NCBI GenBank assembly: GCA_040506705.1
Contig: JBEVWG010000002.1
Span: 1 to 64,000 of the forward strand
Direction: 5' to 3'
Length of the DNA stretch: 64,000 bases
Origin: Thiodiazotropha sp040506705
GTDB lineage: Bacteria; Pseudomonadota; Gammaproteobacteria; Chromatiales; Chromatiaceae
Shown: positions 46,380 through 54,643 of the stretch, piece after piece
Layout of the letters: each line of letters opens with the position of its first letter
How positions within the stretch are numbered: the first letter of the stretch is position 1
Translations under genes and position numbers: made by a program
Notes under the pieces: generated by a model
Told to the model about the DNA's origin: nothing
The model's input: only the letters and a program-made list of their open reading frames with translations
Database searches by the model: none

Positions 46380-46748
46380 CTAACTGCAACCGCCGCCACT
46401 CGAGGAGCCGCAAGTACCACAGCCACCACCAACTGGTTGCATGTTATTGAAAACGAAACTGGCATTACCATCTCCCTGATCAACAAAGTCGATTTCAACA
46501 CCACGCAGATATTGCAGGGTACCGTCATCAACGATCACTTTGAATCCTTCACAATCCAAAACGCCATCGTTTTCATTGATCTCATCGCTGAAGGTCATGC
46601 CAAAGCTTATCCCGCTGCAGCCACCAGGTGTAGCAAAGACGCGTACTCCCTGAATATTCTCGTCAACCTGTTGAAATAACTCGCCCATTTTGGTCTGAGC
46701 GGTGCCAGTCAGGGTTAAATCTGTATCGGTCAGGGCATTTGAATTCAT
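46380..46748 (-). CDS. HesB/IscA-like Fe-S protein with altered cysteine spacing
   Basis: A-type Fe-S scaffold-like protein of 122 residues. The first conserved Cys is C44 in TPGGCSGISFGMTF. The C terminus has C110-G-T-C113 and C121 in GGGCGTCGSSSGGGCS rather than the CGC of IscA/ErpA, and there is an extra C66. Such members appear to form a separate branch of the HesB family. It is a second A-type protein five kilobases from erpA, stands alone and has its own terminator. It may serve particular Fe-S enzymes, but this is inference. Confidence 0.85.
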   Translation of the reverse strand: MNSNALTDTDLTLTGTAQTKMGELFQQVDENIQGVRVFATPGGCSGISFGMTFSDEINENDGVLDCEGFKVIVDDGTLQYLRGVEIDFVDQGDGNASFVFNNMQPVGGGCGTCGSSSGGGCS

Positions 46749-46858
46749 GCCATTTCTCCTGGAAAATCACTCTTGATGGCCGTTATGTTATCAAGAAACT
46801 CAAGCTATTTGCCAATTAACTTAGAATATAAGTTGGTTTTTACGGAATAACAGCAGGA

Positions 46859-47335
46859 CTACATGGCAAGTTGATCTCGAGCATTGAGCTCGAAAAGATG
46901 GCGCTCAGCATCCAGCAGATGCTGCCCCCAATGCAGATGAAAGCCTTTGTGCCAACCTTCAACAGCCTGTTCAGGCTCTCCATCAAGCATCTTAAGACCA
47001 CTTTTGAGCTCGCAGTATATATCTGTCAGATCATCAGCCAGACTGCCGCTCATACTCTGCCCGTCACCGGCCACATCGAACTCCATCCAGTATCCATCAC
47101 GTTCACCAAGCAGTGTCCGCATGAAGGTGTAGAGCTCAAATCGAGCATCCAGGTCTGCCGCTGTATAGTGGGTATTCCGAGGGGTCGGCAGATTAAGAGC
47201 ACTGACCGCCTCATGCAGACGAGGCAACAAACTGGCGACCTCTTGCAACCACTCGGTGTTGCCATTATGTAAAGATTCGACTAATTCGCAATAGCGTCTA
47301 GCCAGTGTTTCAAGTTTTTGAATGTTTGGGCTCAT
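46859..47335 (-). CDS. DUF5063 domain protein
   Basis: Soluble, helical protein of about 158 residues beginning MSPNIQKLETLARRYCELVESL. The rest is of the DUF5063 type (RFELYTFMRTLLGERDGYWMEFD, LADDLTDIYCELKSGLKML, WHKGFHLHWGQHLLDAERHLF). Function unknown. I chose ATG 47335, which has GAGGAAGAG before it. A start at 47425 adds 30 residues without family character. Confidence 0.75.
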   Translation of the reverse strand: MSPNIQKLETLARRYCELVESLHNGNTEWLQEVASLLPRLHEAVSALNLPTPRNTHYTAADLDARFELYTFMRTLLGERDGYWMEFDVAGDGQSMSGSLADDLTDIYCELKSGLKMLDGEPEQAVEGWHKGFHLHWGQHLLDAERHLFELNARDQLAM

Positions 47336-47667
47336 AGTCTCTTCCTCACAGCTATTTTCGTTGTCCTTCCTTGGTGTGTACCCAGGGATCTTCTCCCGAT
47401 CCCAAAAGAAACAGCTGTACGGCACCTTGATTAGTCGCTCATATCAGATTCTAGCAGTGATCCTGATCAATCCTAGGAGAAACCCTTAATCTCCCTCGGC
47501 ACATCGATTGATAAAATATATATGCTACCTGCTATTAAAACTGCCAATTCCGTTTCAGAATCACTGGGATATAGGACAACGAGGGCGAAATCTACAGCCA
47601 TGCGGAGCAAATGACAACACCAACAGCCTGATCCCTGCTCCGATTCAAAAAAGGATACAATGAGCAG

Positions 47668-48492
47668 ATGCAAACAGAGAGCAATTATCGCCCGGTGGTT
47701 CTGGCCATCGGCGGACATGATCCTGGTGGTGGCGCAGGAATACAGGCAGACATTGAGTCCATTGGCACTAATGGCTGCCATGCCGCCACGGCACTCACTT
47801 GTGTGACGGTGCAAGATAGCTGCAATGTTGATCAGTTGATACCACTTCCAGCGGAGACACTCAGCGCCCAATGTTCGGCGGTACTCGAGGATTGCCGGGT
47901 TGAGGCAATAAAAATAGGCTTATTGGGGAGCACTCATGCCGTTGAGGCCGTTATCAAGGTTCTTCAGAATCACCCCAAAATCCCGATAGTTTTCGACCCG
48001 GTACTCTCTGCGGGGGGAGGTAATGATCTGACAAGTCAGACACTACTCAGCATAATCCAACAGCGATTACTGCCACTATGCGATCTGATCACCCCCAATA
48101 CTGAAGAGGCCGCCAGACTCTCAGGGCGTGGTGATGCTGCTTCTATTGATCAGCATGCTGAAACTCTGCTCCAGTTGGGCGCTCAATCTGTTCTGATCAC
48201 TGGAACCCACGATTTGAGTGACTCTGAATTGGTTACCAATCGACTTTACCAAAGGAAAAAAGCACCTGTTCTCTCCACCTGGCCTCGTCTATCTGGTGAG
48301 TATCATGGCTCAGGCTGCACCCTTGCTGCCGCGCTTGCTGCCCATATTGGTTTTGGGGATTCGATTGAAGCCGCTACGCAGAAAGCGCTGACTTACAGCT
48401 GGGATTGTCTGAACTCCGGATTCAGAACCGGAAAATGCCAATCACTACCGAATCGATGGCATCACTCCCACAATAGACCTGAGCCACAATGA
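47668..48492 (+). CDS. thiD: hydroxymethylpyrimidine/phosphomethylpyrimidine kinase ThiD
   Basis: Phosphorylates HMP and HMP-phosphate for thiamine synthesis. The 274-residue protein has AIGGHDPGGGAGIQADIESIGTNGCHAATALTCVTVQ, VFDPVLSAGGG, LITPNTEEAARLSG and the anion-hole/catalytic segment YHGSGCTLAAALAAHI. Its stop overlaps the thiE start by four bases. I looked for a TPP riboswitch upstream and saw none of the conserved elements. Confidence 0.94.
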   Translation: MQTESNYRPVVLAIGGHDPGGGAGIQADIESIGTNGCHAATALTCVTVQDSCNVDQLIPLPAETLSAQCSAVLEDCRVEAIKIGLLGSTHAVEAVIKVLQNHPKIPIVFDPVLSAGGGNDLTSQTLLSIIQQRLLPLCDLITPNTEEAARLSGRGDAASIDQHAETLLQLGAQSVLITGTHDLSDSELVTNRLYQRKKAPVLSTWPRLSGEYHGSGCTLAAALAAHIGFGDSIEAATQKALTYSWDCLNSGFRTGKCQSLPNRWHHSHNRPEPQ

Positions 48493-49124
48493 CAGCAGTT
48501 ACTAAGGGTTTAAGGGGGCTCTACGCCATAACAGACAACAAGCTCTGCCCTCCGGAGCAGATAGTTGAGCAGGTCGAATCAGCTCTGCGTGGTGGTGCAC
48601 GCATCATTCAATACAGGGATAAACGAGAAGATAGATCAAGCTGTGAGGAGGAGATAGTTGGAATTCTTGCCCTGTGTCACCGATTTGAGGCGTTGCTGAT
48701 CATCAATGACGACATCGACCTGGCCAAAAAAACGGAAGCCCATGGGGTGCATCTTGGAAGAGACGACGCCTCACTTCTGCAGGCACGTAACATACTGGGC
48801 CCAAATGCCATTATTGGCGTCTCCTGTTATAACAGCCTGGATCTGGCAAGAGATGCTGAAGCCAACGGTGCTGATTATATCGCTTTTGGTCGCTTCTTCC
48901 CTTCTCGAATCAAGCCTGAGGCTATACAGGCCGAGCCGAACCTGTTGATCAGAGCCAAGCAAGAAATAACTAAGCCGCTGGTTGCCATTGGTGGAATAAC
49001 GCCGGAAAATGGCGCCCCACTGATAGCAGCAGGCGCCGACATGCTGGCGGTTATACATGGTGTCTTCGGACAGCAGGATATCCACTTGGCAAGCCATCGT
49101 TTAAGCGCCCTTTTCACGCCGTAG
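48489..49124 (+). CDS. thiE: thiamine-phosphate synthase ThiE
   Basis: Joins HMP-diphosphate and thiazole phosphate to thiamine phosphate. TIM-barrel protein of 211 residues with IIQYRDKREDR (diphosphate contact), LLIINDDIDLA, GVHLGRDDA, IGVSCYN, ADYIAFGRFFPSRIKPEA and VAIGGITPENGAPLIAAGADMLAVIHGVF. Translationally coupled to thiD. hemL follows after 11 bases, so the three genes likely form one transcript, all with prosthetic or cofactor biosynthesis roles. Confidence 0.95.
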   Translation: MTAVTKGLRGLYAITDNKLCPPEQIVEQVESALRGGARIIQYRDKREDRSSCEEEIVGILALCHRFEALLIINDDIDLAKKTEAHGVHLGRDDASLLQARNILGPNAIIGVSCYNSLDLARDAEANGADYIAFGRFFPSRIKPEAIQAEPNLLIRAKQEITKPLVAIGGITPENGAPLIAAGADMLAVIHGVFGQQDIHLASHRLSALFTP

Positions 49125-49135
49125 GAGAAAAACAT

Positions 49136-50422
49136 ATGAGTCGTTCCGAGGAACTCTTTCGTCACGCACAACAGCACATACCTGGTGGAGTAAACTCCCC
49201 TGTAAGGGCTTTTAAGGGTGTTGGAGGCGATCCGATATTTATCGACTGTGCAGCCGGACCCTACATTTATGACCCGGAGGGTAGACGCTATATCGATTAT
49301 GTCGGCTCCTGGGGACCGATGATCGTCGGCCACTCTCACCACGAAGTGATTGATGCCGTTGCTTCCATTCTCAACAAAGGACTCAGCTTTGGCGCGCCCA
49401 CCGAGTTGGAGACGCAGATGGCTGATAAGGTCTGTGAATTGGTACCCAGCATGGAGATGGTACGCATGGTCAGCTCTGGAACAGAGGCAACCATGTCAGC
49501 CATCCGCTTAGCAAGGGGTTTCACAGGTCGCGATAAAATTGTGAAATTCGAAGGTTGCTATCACGGCCACTCAGACTCGCTGCTGGTGAAGGCTGGCTCT
49601 GGCATGTTAACCCTGGGAGAACCCTCCTCTCCCGGCGTTCCAGCCAGCCTGGCGGAACACACAGTCACCTTGAACTACAACGACAGTCAGCAGGTTCGAG
49701 ATGCCTTTGCACAATTTGGTGACCAGGTCGCTGCGATCATCGTTGAACCTGTTGCGGGGAATATGAACTGCATTCCACCCCAACCCGGATTTCTTGAAAC
49801 CCTGCGTGAAGTTTGTGATCAGCATGGCACTGTATTGATCTTTGATGAGGTAATGACAGGGTTTCGGGTTGGCCTTGGCGGGGCTCAGGCACACTATGGC
49901 ATCAAACCCGATTTAACCACCTTGGGCAAGGTGATTGGCGGCGGTATGCCTGTCGGTGCATTTGGAGGCAGGCTCGATATTATGCAGAAGATCGCTCCTC
50001 TGGGACCGGTCTATCAGGCCGGCACACTATCTGGTAACCCAGTCGCTATGACAGCAGGATTAAAAACTCTCGAGCTAATATCTGAAGCAGGATTTTACCA
50101 ACGTCTCTCAAAAAAGGTCGAGTCTCTGGTTAACGGCATTATGACGCAAGCTCAATCCGCCGGAATCCCATTGGCTGAAAATCATGTCGGGGGCATGTTC
50201 GGATTGTTTTTCACTGACCAGGGTTCTGTCACAGATTTCCAGGGCGCCACCAACTGTGACCAGGAGCGCTTCAAGACCTTCTACCACGCCATGCTGGATC
50301 GAGGGGTCTATCTGGCACCTTCTGCCTTCGAGGCAGGATTCGTTTCTGATGCCCATAGTGATGAGGATATCCAAGTCACTATCAATGCAGCAGGTGAGTC
50401 ATTCGTGGCACTAAAAAATTGA
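49136..50422 (+). CDS. hemL: glutamate-1-semialdehyde 2,1-aminomutase HemL
   Basis: PLP enzyme making 5-aminolevulinate, entry to heme synthesis by the C5 route. Length 428 matches the family. It has HIPGGVNSPVRAFKGVGGDPIF, MVSSGTEATMSAIRLARG, YHGHSD, FDEVMTGFRVGLGGAQ and the PLP lysine in TLGKVIGGGMPVGAFGG. A TAGGAGAAAAAC ribosome site precedes the start. It overlaps the small lipoprotein gene at its stop. Confidence 0.97.
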   Translation: MSRSEELFRHAQQHIPGGVNSPVRAFKGVGGDPIFIDCAAGPYIYDPEGRRYIDYVGSWGPMIVGHSHHEVIDAVASILNKGLSFGAPTELETQMADKVCELVPSMEMVRMVSSGTEATMSAIRLARGFTGRDKIVKFEGCYHGHSDSLLVKAGSGMLTLGEPSSPGVPASLAEHTVTLNYNDSQQVRDAFAQFGDQVAAIIVEPVAGNMNCIPPQPGFLETLREVCDQHGTVLIFDEVMTGFRVGLGGAQAHYGIKPDLTTLGKVIGGGMPVGAFGGRLDIMQKIAPLGPVYQAGTLSGNPVAMTAGLKTLELISEAGFYQRLSKKVESLVNGIMTQAQSAGIPLAENHVGGMFGLFFTDQGSVTDFQGATNCDQERFKTFYHAMLDRGVYLAPSAFEAGFVSDAHSDEDIQVTINAAGESFVALKN

Positions 50423-50631
50423 TCTTCCTCGCCCGGTTTGTGCTGGGGTTAACCTTTATTCAGCTGGCAGGATGCAGTTCAGACAGTGTAAAACTGACGA
50501 CCTATGAAGCATTGGAATTTCAACGCCATCAACAATGCCTTAAACAACTGGATAGCCGCGCATGTGATGAACAGGCAAAAAGCTATGAGGAGTACAAGGC
50601 GATGCGTGATAAACATACAAAGGCAGAATAG
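50419..50631 (+). CDS. small lipoprotein coupled to hemL
   Basis: A 70-residue protein with a short hydrophobic N terminus and a lipobox (IQLAGCSSDS), so probably an outer- or inner-membrane lipoprotein. The mature part is short, hydrophilic and helical, with two Cys (QQCLKQLDSRACDEQ). The start codon would be TTG overlapping the hemL stop (TTGA). An internal GTG at 50440 is possible but leaves a very short signal. Function unknown. Rated lower because of the non-ATG start. Confidence 0.6.
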   Translation: MIFLARFVLGLTFIQLAGCSSDSVKLTTYEALEFQRHQQCLKQLDSRACDEQAKSYEEYKAMRDKHTKAE

Positions 50632-50642
50632 ACCTATCGTAT

Positions 50643-50673
50643 CTCACTCATCGGATATTCCCCGATGAGTGAG
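50643..50673 (+). promoter_or_regulatory. 12-bp hairpin covering the DedA-PAP2 start codon
   Basis: CTCACTCATCGG (50643-50654) and CCGATGAGTGAG (50662-50673) are perfectly complementary and enclose seven bases. The second arm contains the ATG of the next gene (50665-50667). No Shine-Dalgarno sequence is visible before that ATG. In RNA this would bury the start codon, which suggests translational control. It could also act partly as a terminator after the lipoprotein gene, though it has no U tract. Confidence 0.6.
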
Positions 50674-52650
50674 TTCTTTGCACCTCTGTTGATATGGATC
50701 GGCGAAAACCCCCTGTGGGCTGGCATTGTAGTTTTTCTAGTGGCCTTTTCGGAATCTGTTGCACTTTTTGGCCTCTTGGTTCCAGGGGTGGTAGCGATGT
50801 TCGGTTTCGGTGCGCTGATTGCAACCGGCACCCTCGAATTTTGGCCTGTGTTCTGGTGGGCTGTAGCAGGCGCCGTGGCCGGAGATGGCTTGAGTTTCTG
50901 GCTTGGCAGGCACTATCAGCAGGGGCTACGAAAAATCTGGCCCTTCAACCGCTACCCTAAAACCCTCTACCGGGGAATCGATTTCTTTGAGAAATATGGT
51001 GGAAAAAGTGTCGCCATTGGACGCTTTTTCGGCCCGGTACGAGCCATTATTCCCTTGGTGGCAGGGATGCTGGGGATGTCCACCTGGCGCTTTTTTATCG
51101 CTAATCTCAGCTCTGCCCTGGCCTGGGCCCCGATCTATCTTTTACCCGGTATCGTCTTCGGAGCTTCTCTTGAGCTCGCCTCAGAGGTTGCATTCAGGCT
51201 GGTCATACTGATGCTGATGTTATTGATACTGGCCTGGGGACTTTTTAAACTGGTTCATACCCTGTTTCGACTATTTCAGCCTCACGCCAAGACGATGATC
51301 CAGAAAAGCTTTGAATGGGGACAGCTCCATCGTGGATTTCGATCAATATCTTCCGCCTTGGCAGATCCGCAACACCCAGAAGCAAAAGGATTGGCTTTTC
51401 TGGCAACCCTGCTGCTGCTCACCACGTTATTATCTGTTCTGCTCACTGGAATTGTTTTGGATGGCTCACTGACAAAGTCAGCCAACGAGATGATCCATAA
51501 CGCGCTACAGAGTCTGCGAACACCCTGGGGTGACCAGGCTATGTACTTAATAACCAGCCTTGGCGATCTATCTACCACACTGGTTTTCGGAGGCGCAACA
51601 GCAACGGTTTTGCTTTTACGAGGACACTATCGCACTTTCTACTATCTGCTTGCTGCAGTTGCTTTCGGCCTCCTGACCCCACTACTGCTAAAGTATGGTT
51701 TACGCATTCCTCGCCCCACCACATCACCGGATCAGCTGGGGCTCTGGTCTTTTCCTAGTGCACATGTACTGCGTAGTGTCACACTCTATGGTTTCTATAG
51801 CATAATGGTGGCGCGTATCCTGAGCCATGACTGGCGTTGGCTTCCATATAGCATTGCCACCGCCATTGTGGGTGCCGTTGCCCTGTCAAGACTCTATCTT
51901 GGTGTCCACTGGGTTACAGATGTACTGGGCAGTTTAACCTTAGGTATCGCCTGGCTGGCTCTACTCGGAATCGCTTACTATCACCATGTTGAAGCAGAGT
52001 CCCGTATTTCGGCAATTGTTGCCACTGGGCTGGCAATCCTGACACTTTGCTTACTCTTTCAAGGGTGGCATTTAAAGCAGAATCTACTGCCCTATCAAGT
52101 CCAAGTCGAATCCCAGATACTCTCGCAGGCTAGCTGGTTGTCAGGCCAAGAGGATATTCCAGCATCACGCCATGATCTACGAGGTGCAGACAATCACCCT
52201 TTGAATCTTCAATACTCCGGGGATTTAGAGCTGCTGGCAGAGCAGCTTTCCGCGAAGGGGTGGGAGCCAGCCAAAATAGTAAGCTGGGATAGTGTGTTAC
52301 GACTACTCTCTCCGAGCACCCCTTTAGCAGACCTACCTGTATTACCCCATGTACATAATGCCAGCCATGAAAAACTGGTACTGGTTAAAAACCTGTCACT
52401 GAATAAGCGGATTGTCCTGAGACTCTGGGCAACCCGGTTTACCATTGAAGCTCCAGGTGATCCTCTATACCTGGGCAATGTTTCGACCCAACGGCCAGTG
52501 AATTCGCTCGGCTTATTGGTTATTCCACGCACTGAATCAGACTTCACCACCCCGACTAAACAACTGTTGGAAGATTTAGAACCGAATGAAAAAATCATAA
52601 ATCACTCTTTAGTGTCGTCGGTTTTACTGCTAACAGCAGAAAAAAATTAG
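50665..52650 (+). CDS. DedA-PAP2-LssY fusion membrane protein
   Basis: Integral membrane protein of 661 residues with three parts. An N-terminal DedA/SNARE-associated domain (~1-200, FSESVALFGLLVPG, GDGLSFWLGRHY, RFFGPVRAIIPLVAGMLGM) is followed by a PAP2 phosphatase domain (~265-440) with KYGLRIPRP, the catalytic PSAHVLRS and SRLYLGVHWVTDVLGS, and a C-terminal LssY-like soluble domain (~480-655). DedA proteins are tied to lipid carrier recycling and membrane potential, and PAP2 enzymes remove phosphates from undecaprenyl or phosphatidyl lipids. The fusion may both flip and dephosphorylate a lipid. The start codon lies within a hairpin. Confidence 0.9.
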   Translation: MSEFFAPLLIWIGENPLWAGIVVFLVAFSESVALFGLLVPGVVAMFGFGALIATGTLEFWPVFWWAVAGAVAGDGLSFWLGRHYQQGLRKIWPFNRYPKTLYRGIDFFEKYGGKSVAIGRFFGPVRAIIPLVAGMLGMSTWRFFIANLSSALAWAPIYLLPGIVFGASLELASEVAFRLVILMLMLLILAWGLFKLVHTLFRLFQPHAKTMIQKSFEWGQLHRGFRSISSALADPQHPEAKGLAFLATLLLLTTLLSVLLTGIVLDGSLTKSANEMIHNALQSLRTPWGDQAMYLITSLGDLSTTLVFGGATATVLLLRGHYRTFYYLLAAVAFGLLTPLLLKYGLRIPRPTTSPDQLGLWSFPSAHVLRSVTLYGFYSIMVARILSHDWRWLPYSIATAIVGAVALSRLYLGVHWVTDVLGSLTLGIAWLALLGIAYYHHVEAESRISAIVATGLAILTLCLLFQGWHLKQNLLPYQVQVESQILSQASWLSGQEDIPASRHDLRGADNHPLNLQYSGDLELLAEQLSAKGWEPAKIVSWDSVLRLLSPSTPLADLPVLPHVHNASHEKLVLVKNLSLNKRIVLRLWATRFTIEAPGDPLYLGNVSTQRPVNSLGLLVIPRTESDFTTPTKQLLEDLEPNEKIINHSLVSSVLLLTAEKN

Positions 52651-52822
52651 ACCACTGAAAAAAACTCTGATAGTGCCTGAGCTAAAGCTCCAGACAATCC
52701 GGCCGATTTAAAAGTAACTCTATCCAGGGGAGGAATAAGAGCGTATAGCTACTTTTGAGTGTTTTACGTAATATAATCAGGTGAGAAATCGCTTACCTAC
52801 CCCACTAAAAAATAAGCCCAAA

Positions 52823-54643
52823 ATGATCAGGTCACTTACCATAATATTCTGTCTGTTGTTTTGCGTCTCTGACCTTTTGGCTGAGCCGAATGAGGTACGA
52901 ATTGGCGTTTTGGCAAAAAGGGGTTATGAGAAAAGTCATCAACGTTGGGATGCCACCGCCGCTTATCTTTCTGAATCCTTACCTGAATACCAGTTTACAA
53001 TTGTGCCTATGGGATTCGACGACATTCCCGTTATCGTTAAAAACAAGCTGGTTGATTTCGTTATTGTCAATTCTGGGATTTATGTTGACCTTGCAGTGAG
53101 GTATGGCGCCAGACGAATCCTCACACTGGTCAACGAACTCTCACCTGGTAATCGTACATCTCAGTTTGGCAGTGTTGTATTCACACTAGAGAGTCGTGAC
53201 GACATCAAACGTCTGGAGGATCTCAAAAACCAACGGATCGCAGCGGTGCATACCACTTCATTGGGCGGCTGGATAATGGTTCAACGGGAGTTCAAATCCC
53301 ACGACATTGATCGCTGGGATTTTGCTGCACTAAGATTCTTGAACACTCACGATGCTGTAGTCGACGCAATTCTAAACCGTGAAGCAGAGGTTGGTATAGT
53401 CAGGACTGATACCCTGGAGAGAATGTCTCAGGAGGGTCTGGTGAATATAGAGGATTTTCGTATCATTTCTGCAAAACAGCATGATAATTTTCCCTATGCT
53501 ATCAGCACCCCCCTCTATCCTGAATGGCCTTTTGCACTGCTTCCCCATACGCCTTTGGAACTTGCGCGAAAGGTCTCTATTGCGCTATTAAGTCTCCCCC
53601 CCGAACATCGCGCTACAAATGACGCAAATATATATGGCTGGACAATTCCTGAAAACTACCAGACTGTTGACGACCTGCTACGCCTGTTGGCATTGCCTCC
53701 ATACGACAAGAAACCCCATGAAAAGCTGATCAATTCCTTAGCCAGATATTGGTACTGGTATCTACTTCTCTCTCTAATACTCTTGTCAATAGCGATTCTC
53801 AGCATGAGGGTTATTCGGCTTAAGCGCTCCCTGTCAGAGCATAAAACGACCTTAGAGATCAGCAGGGAGGCTCAGGTTGCCACTTTCGAACAGGCTGCTG
53901 TGGGGTTAGCTCATATCATGCCAACTGGCCAGTTTTTAAGGATGAATCAAAAACTCTGCGACATTATTGCTCTGACCAGACAACAGATGAGAGAGATCAA
54001 CCTCAAAGATCTTCTCTATAGCGATGATCTACCCGCATGCATTAAAGCCATCGATCAACTTCGCCAAAACAAGTTGGCCAGCACTTCCCTGCAAGTACGC
54101 ATAAATTGTGCCGACGGCCACTCTAAATGGATTCAGCTCTCTCTGTCTACCAAGCCTGACATCAGTGGACAGGTAGATTATTTAGTTGCTGTAATTGACG
54201 ATATCGATAAGTACAAGAAACTTGAAGAAGAGGGCCATCGGGCACAACAACAGAAAGAGTTGATTCTGGATATTGCTGGAGATGGCATTATCGGATTAGA
54301 TAATCAAGCCAGGCATACCTTTGTCAATCCTGCCGCTGCCACACTATTGGGATATACCATCGAAGAGATGATCGGCAAAGATAGCCATCAACTATGGCAT
54401 CACAGCTCCGAAGATGGCTCACCTTTACCATCAGTTCACTGCCCCATTACAGGAGTATTGAAAAGTGGGGAGACTCAACGGGGGGAGAAAGAGATTATTT
54501 GGAACAAGAGCGGTAATCCTGTGGAAGTTGAGTATATCAGCACCCCGATCAAAGAGAATGGAAAAGTAACCGGTGCTGTTGTGGTTCTACATCAATTGAC
54601 TTCTGATCAACCAGACTCTCCCCCGCCACAATTGGCATCATGA
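52823..54643 (+). CDS. PhnD-like binding domain protein with two PAS domains
   Basis: Membrane sensor of about 606 residues from ATG 52823 (a GTG at 52781 is also open). A signal peptide (SLTIIFCLLFCVSDLLA) precedes a PhnD/phosphonate-binding-like domain (~22-300, EVRIGVLAKRGYEKSHQRWDATAAYLSE, AAVHTTSLGGWIMVQREF), one membrane helix (~310-335) and two cytoplasmic PAS domains (~355-470 and ~480-590). There is no kinase, cyclase or other output domain. It overlaps the next gene by four bases, so signal output presumably passes to that GGDEF protein. Confidence 0.85.
   Translation: MIRSLTIIFCLLFCVSDLLAEPNEVRIGVLAKRGYEKSHQRWDATAAYLSESLPEYQFTIVPMGFDDIPVIVKNKLVDFVIVNSGIYVDLAVRYGARRILTLVNELSPGNRTSQFGSVVFTLESRDDIKRLEDLKNQRIAAVHTTSLGGWIMVQREFKSHDIDRWDFAALRFLNTHDAVVDAILNREAEVGIVRTDTLERMSQEGLVNIEDFRIISAKQHDNFPYAISTPLYPEWPFALLPHTPLELARKVSIALLSLPPEHRATNDANIYGWTIPENYQTVDDLLRLLALPPYDKKPHEKLINSLARYWYWYLLLSLILLSIAILSMRVIRLKRSLSEHKTTLEISREAQVATFEQAAVGLAHIMPTGQFLRMNQKLCDIIALTRQQMREINLKDLLYSDDLPACIKAIDQLRQNKLASTSLQVRINCADGHSKWIQLSLSTKPDISGQVDYLVAVIDDIDKYKKLEEEGHRAQQQKELILDIAGDGIIGLDNQARHTFVNPAAATLLGYTIEEMIGKDSHQLWHHSSEDGSPLPSVHCPITGVLKSGETQRGEKEIIWNKSGNPVEVEYISTPIKENGKVTGAVVVLHQLTSDQPDSPPPQLAS

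Noticed and set aside
47426..47667. Possible TPP riboswitch before thiD
   Set aside because: The conserved CTGAGA and ACCTGATC context and pairing arms are absent. Only a stray CCTGATCC is seen.
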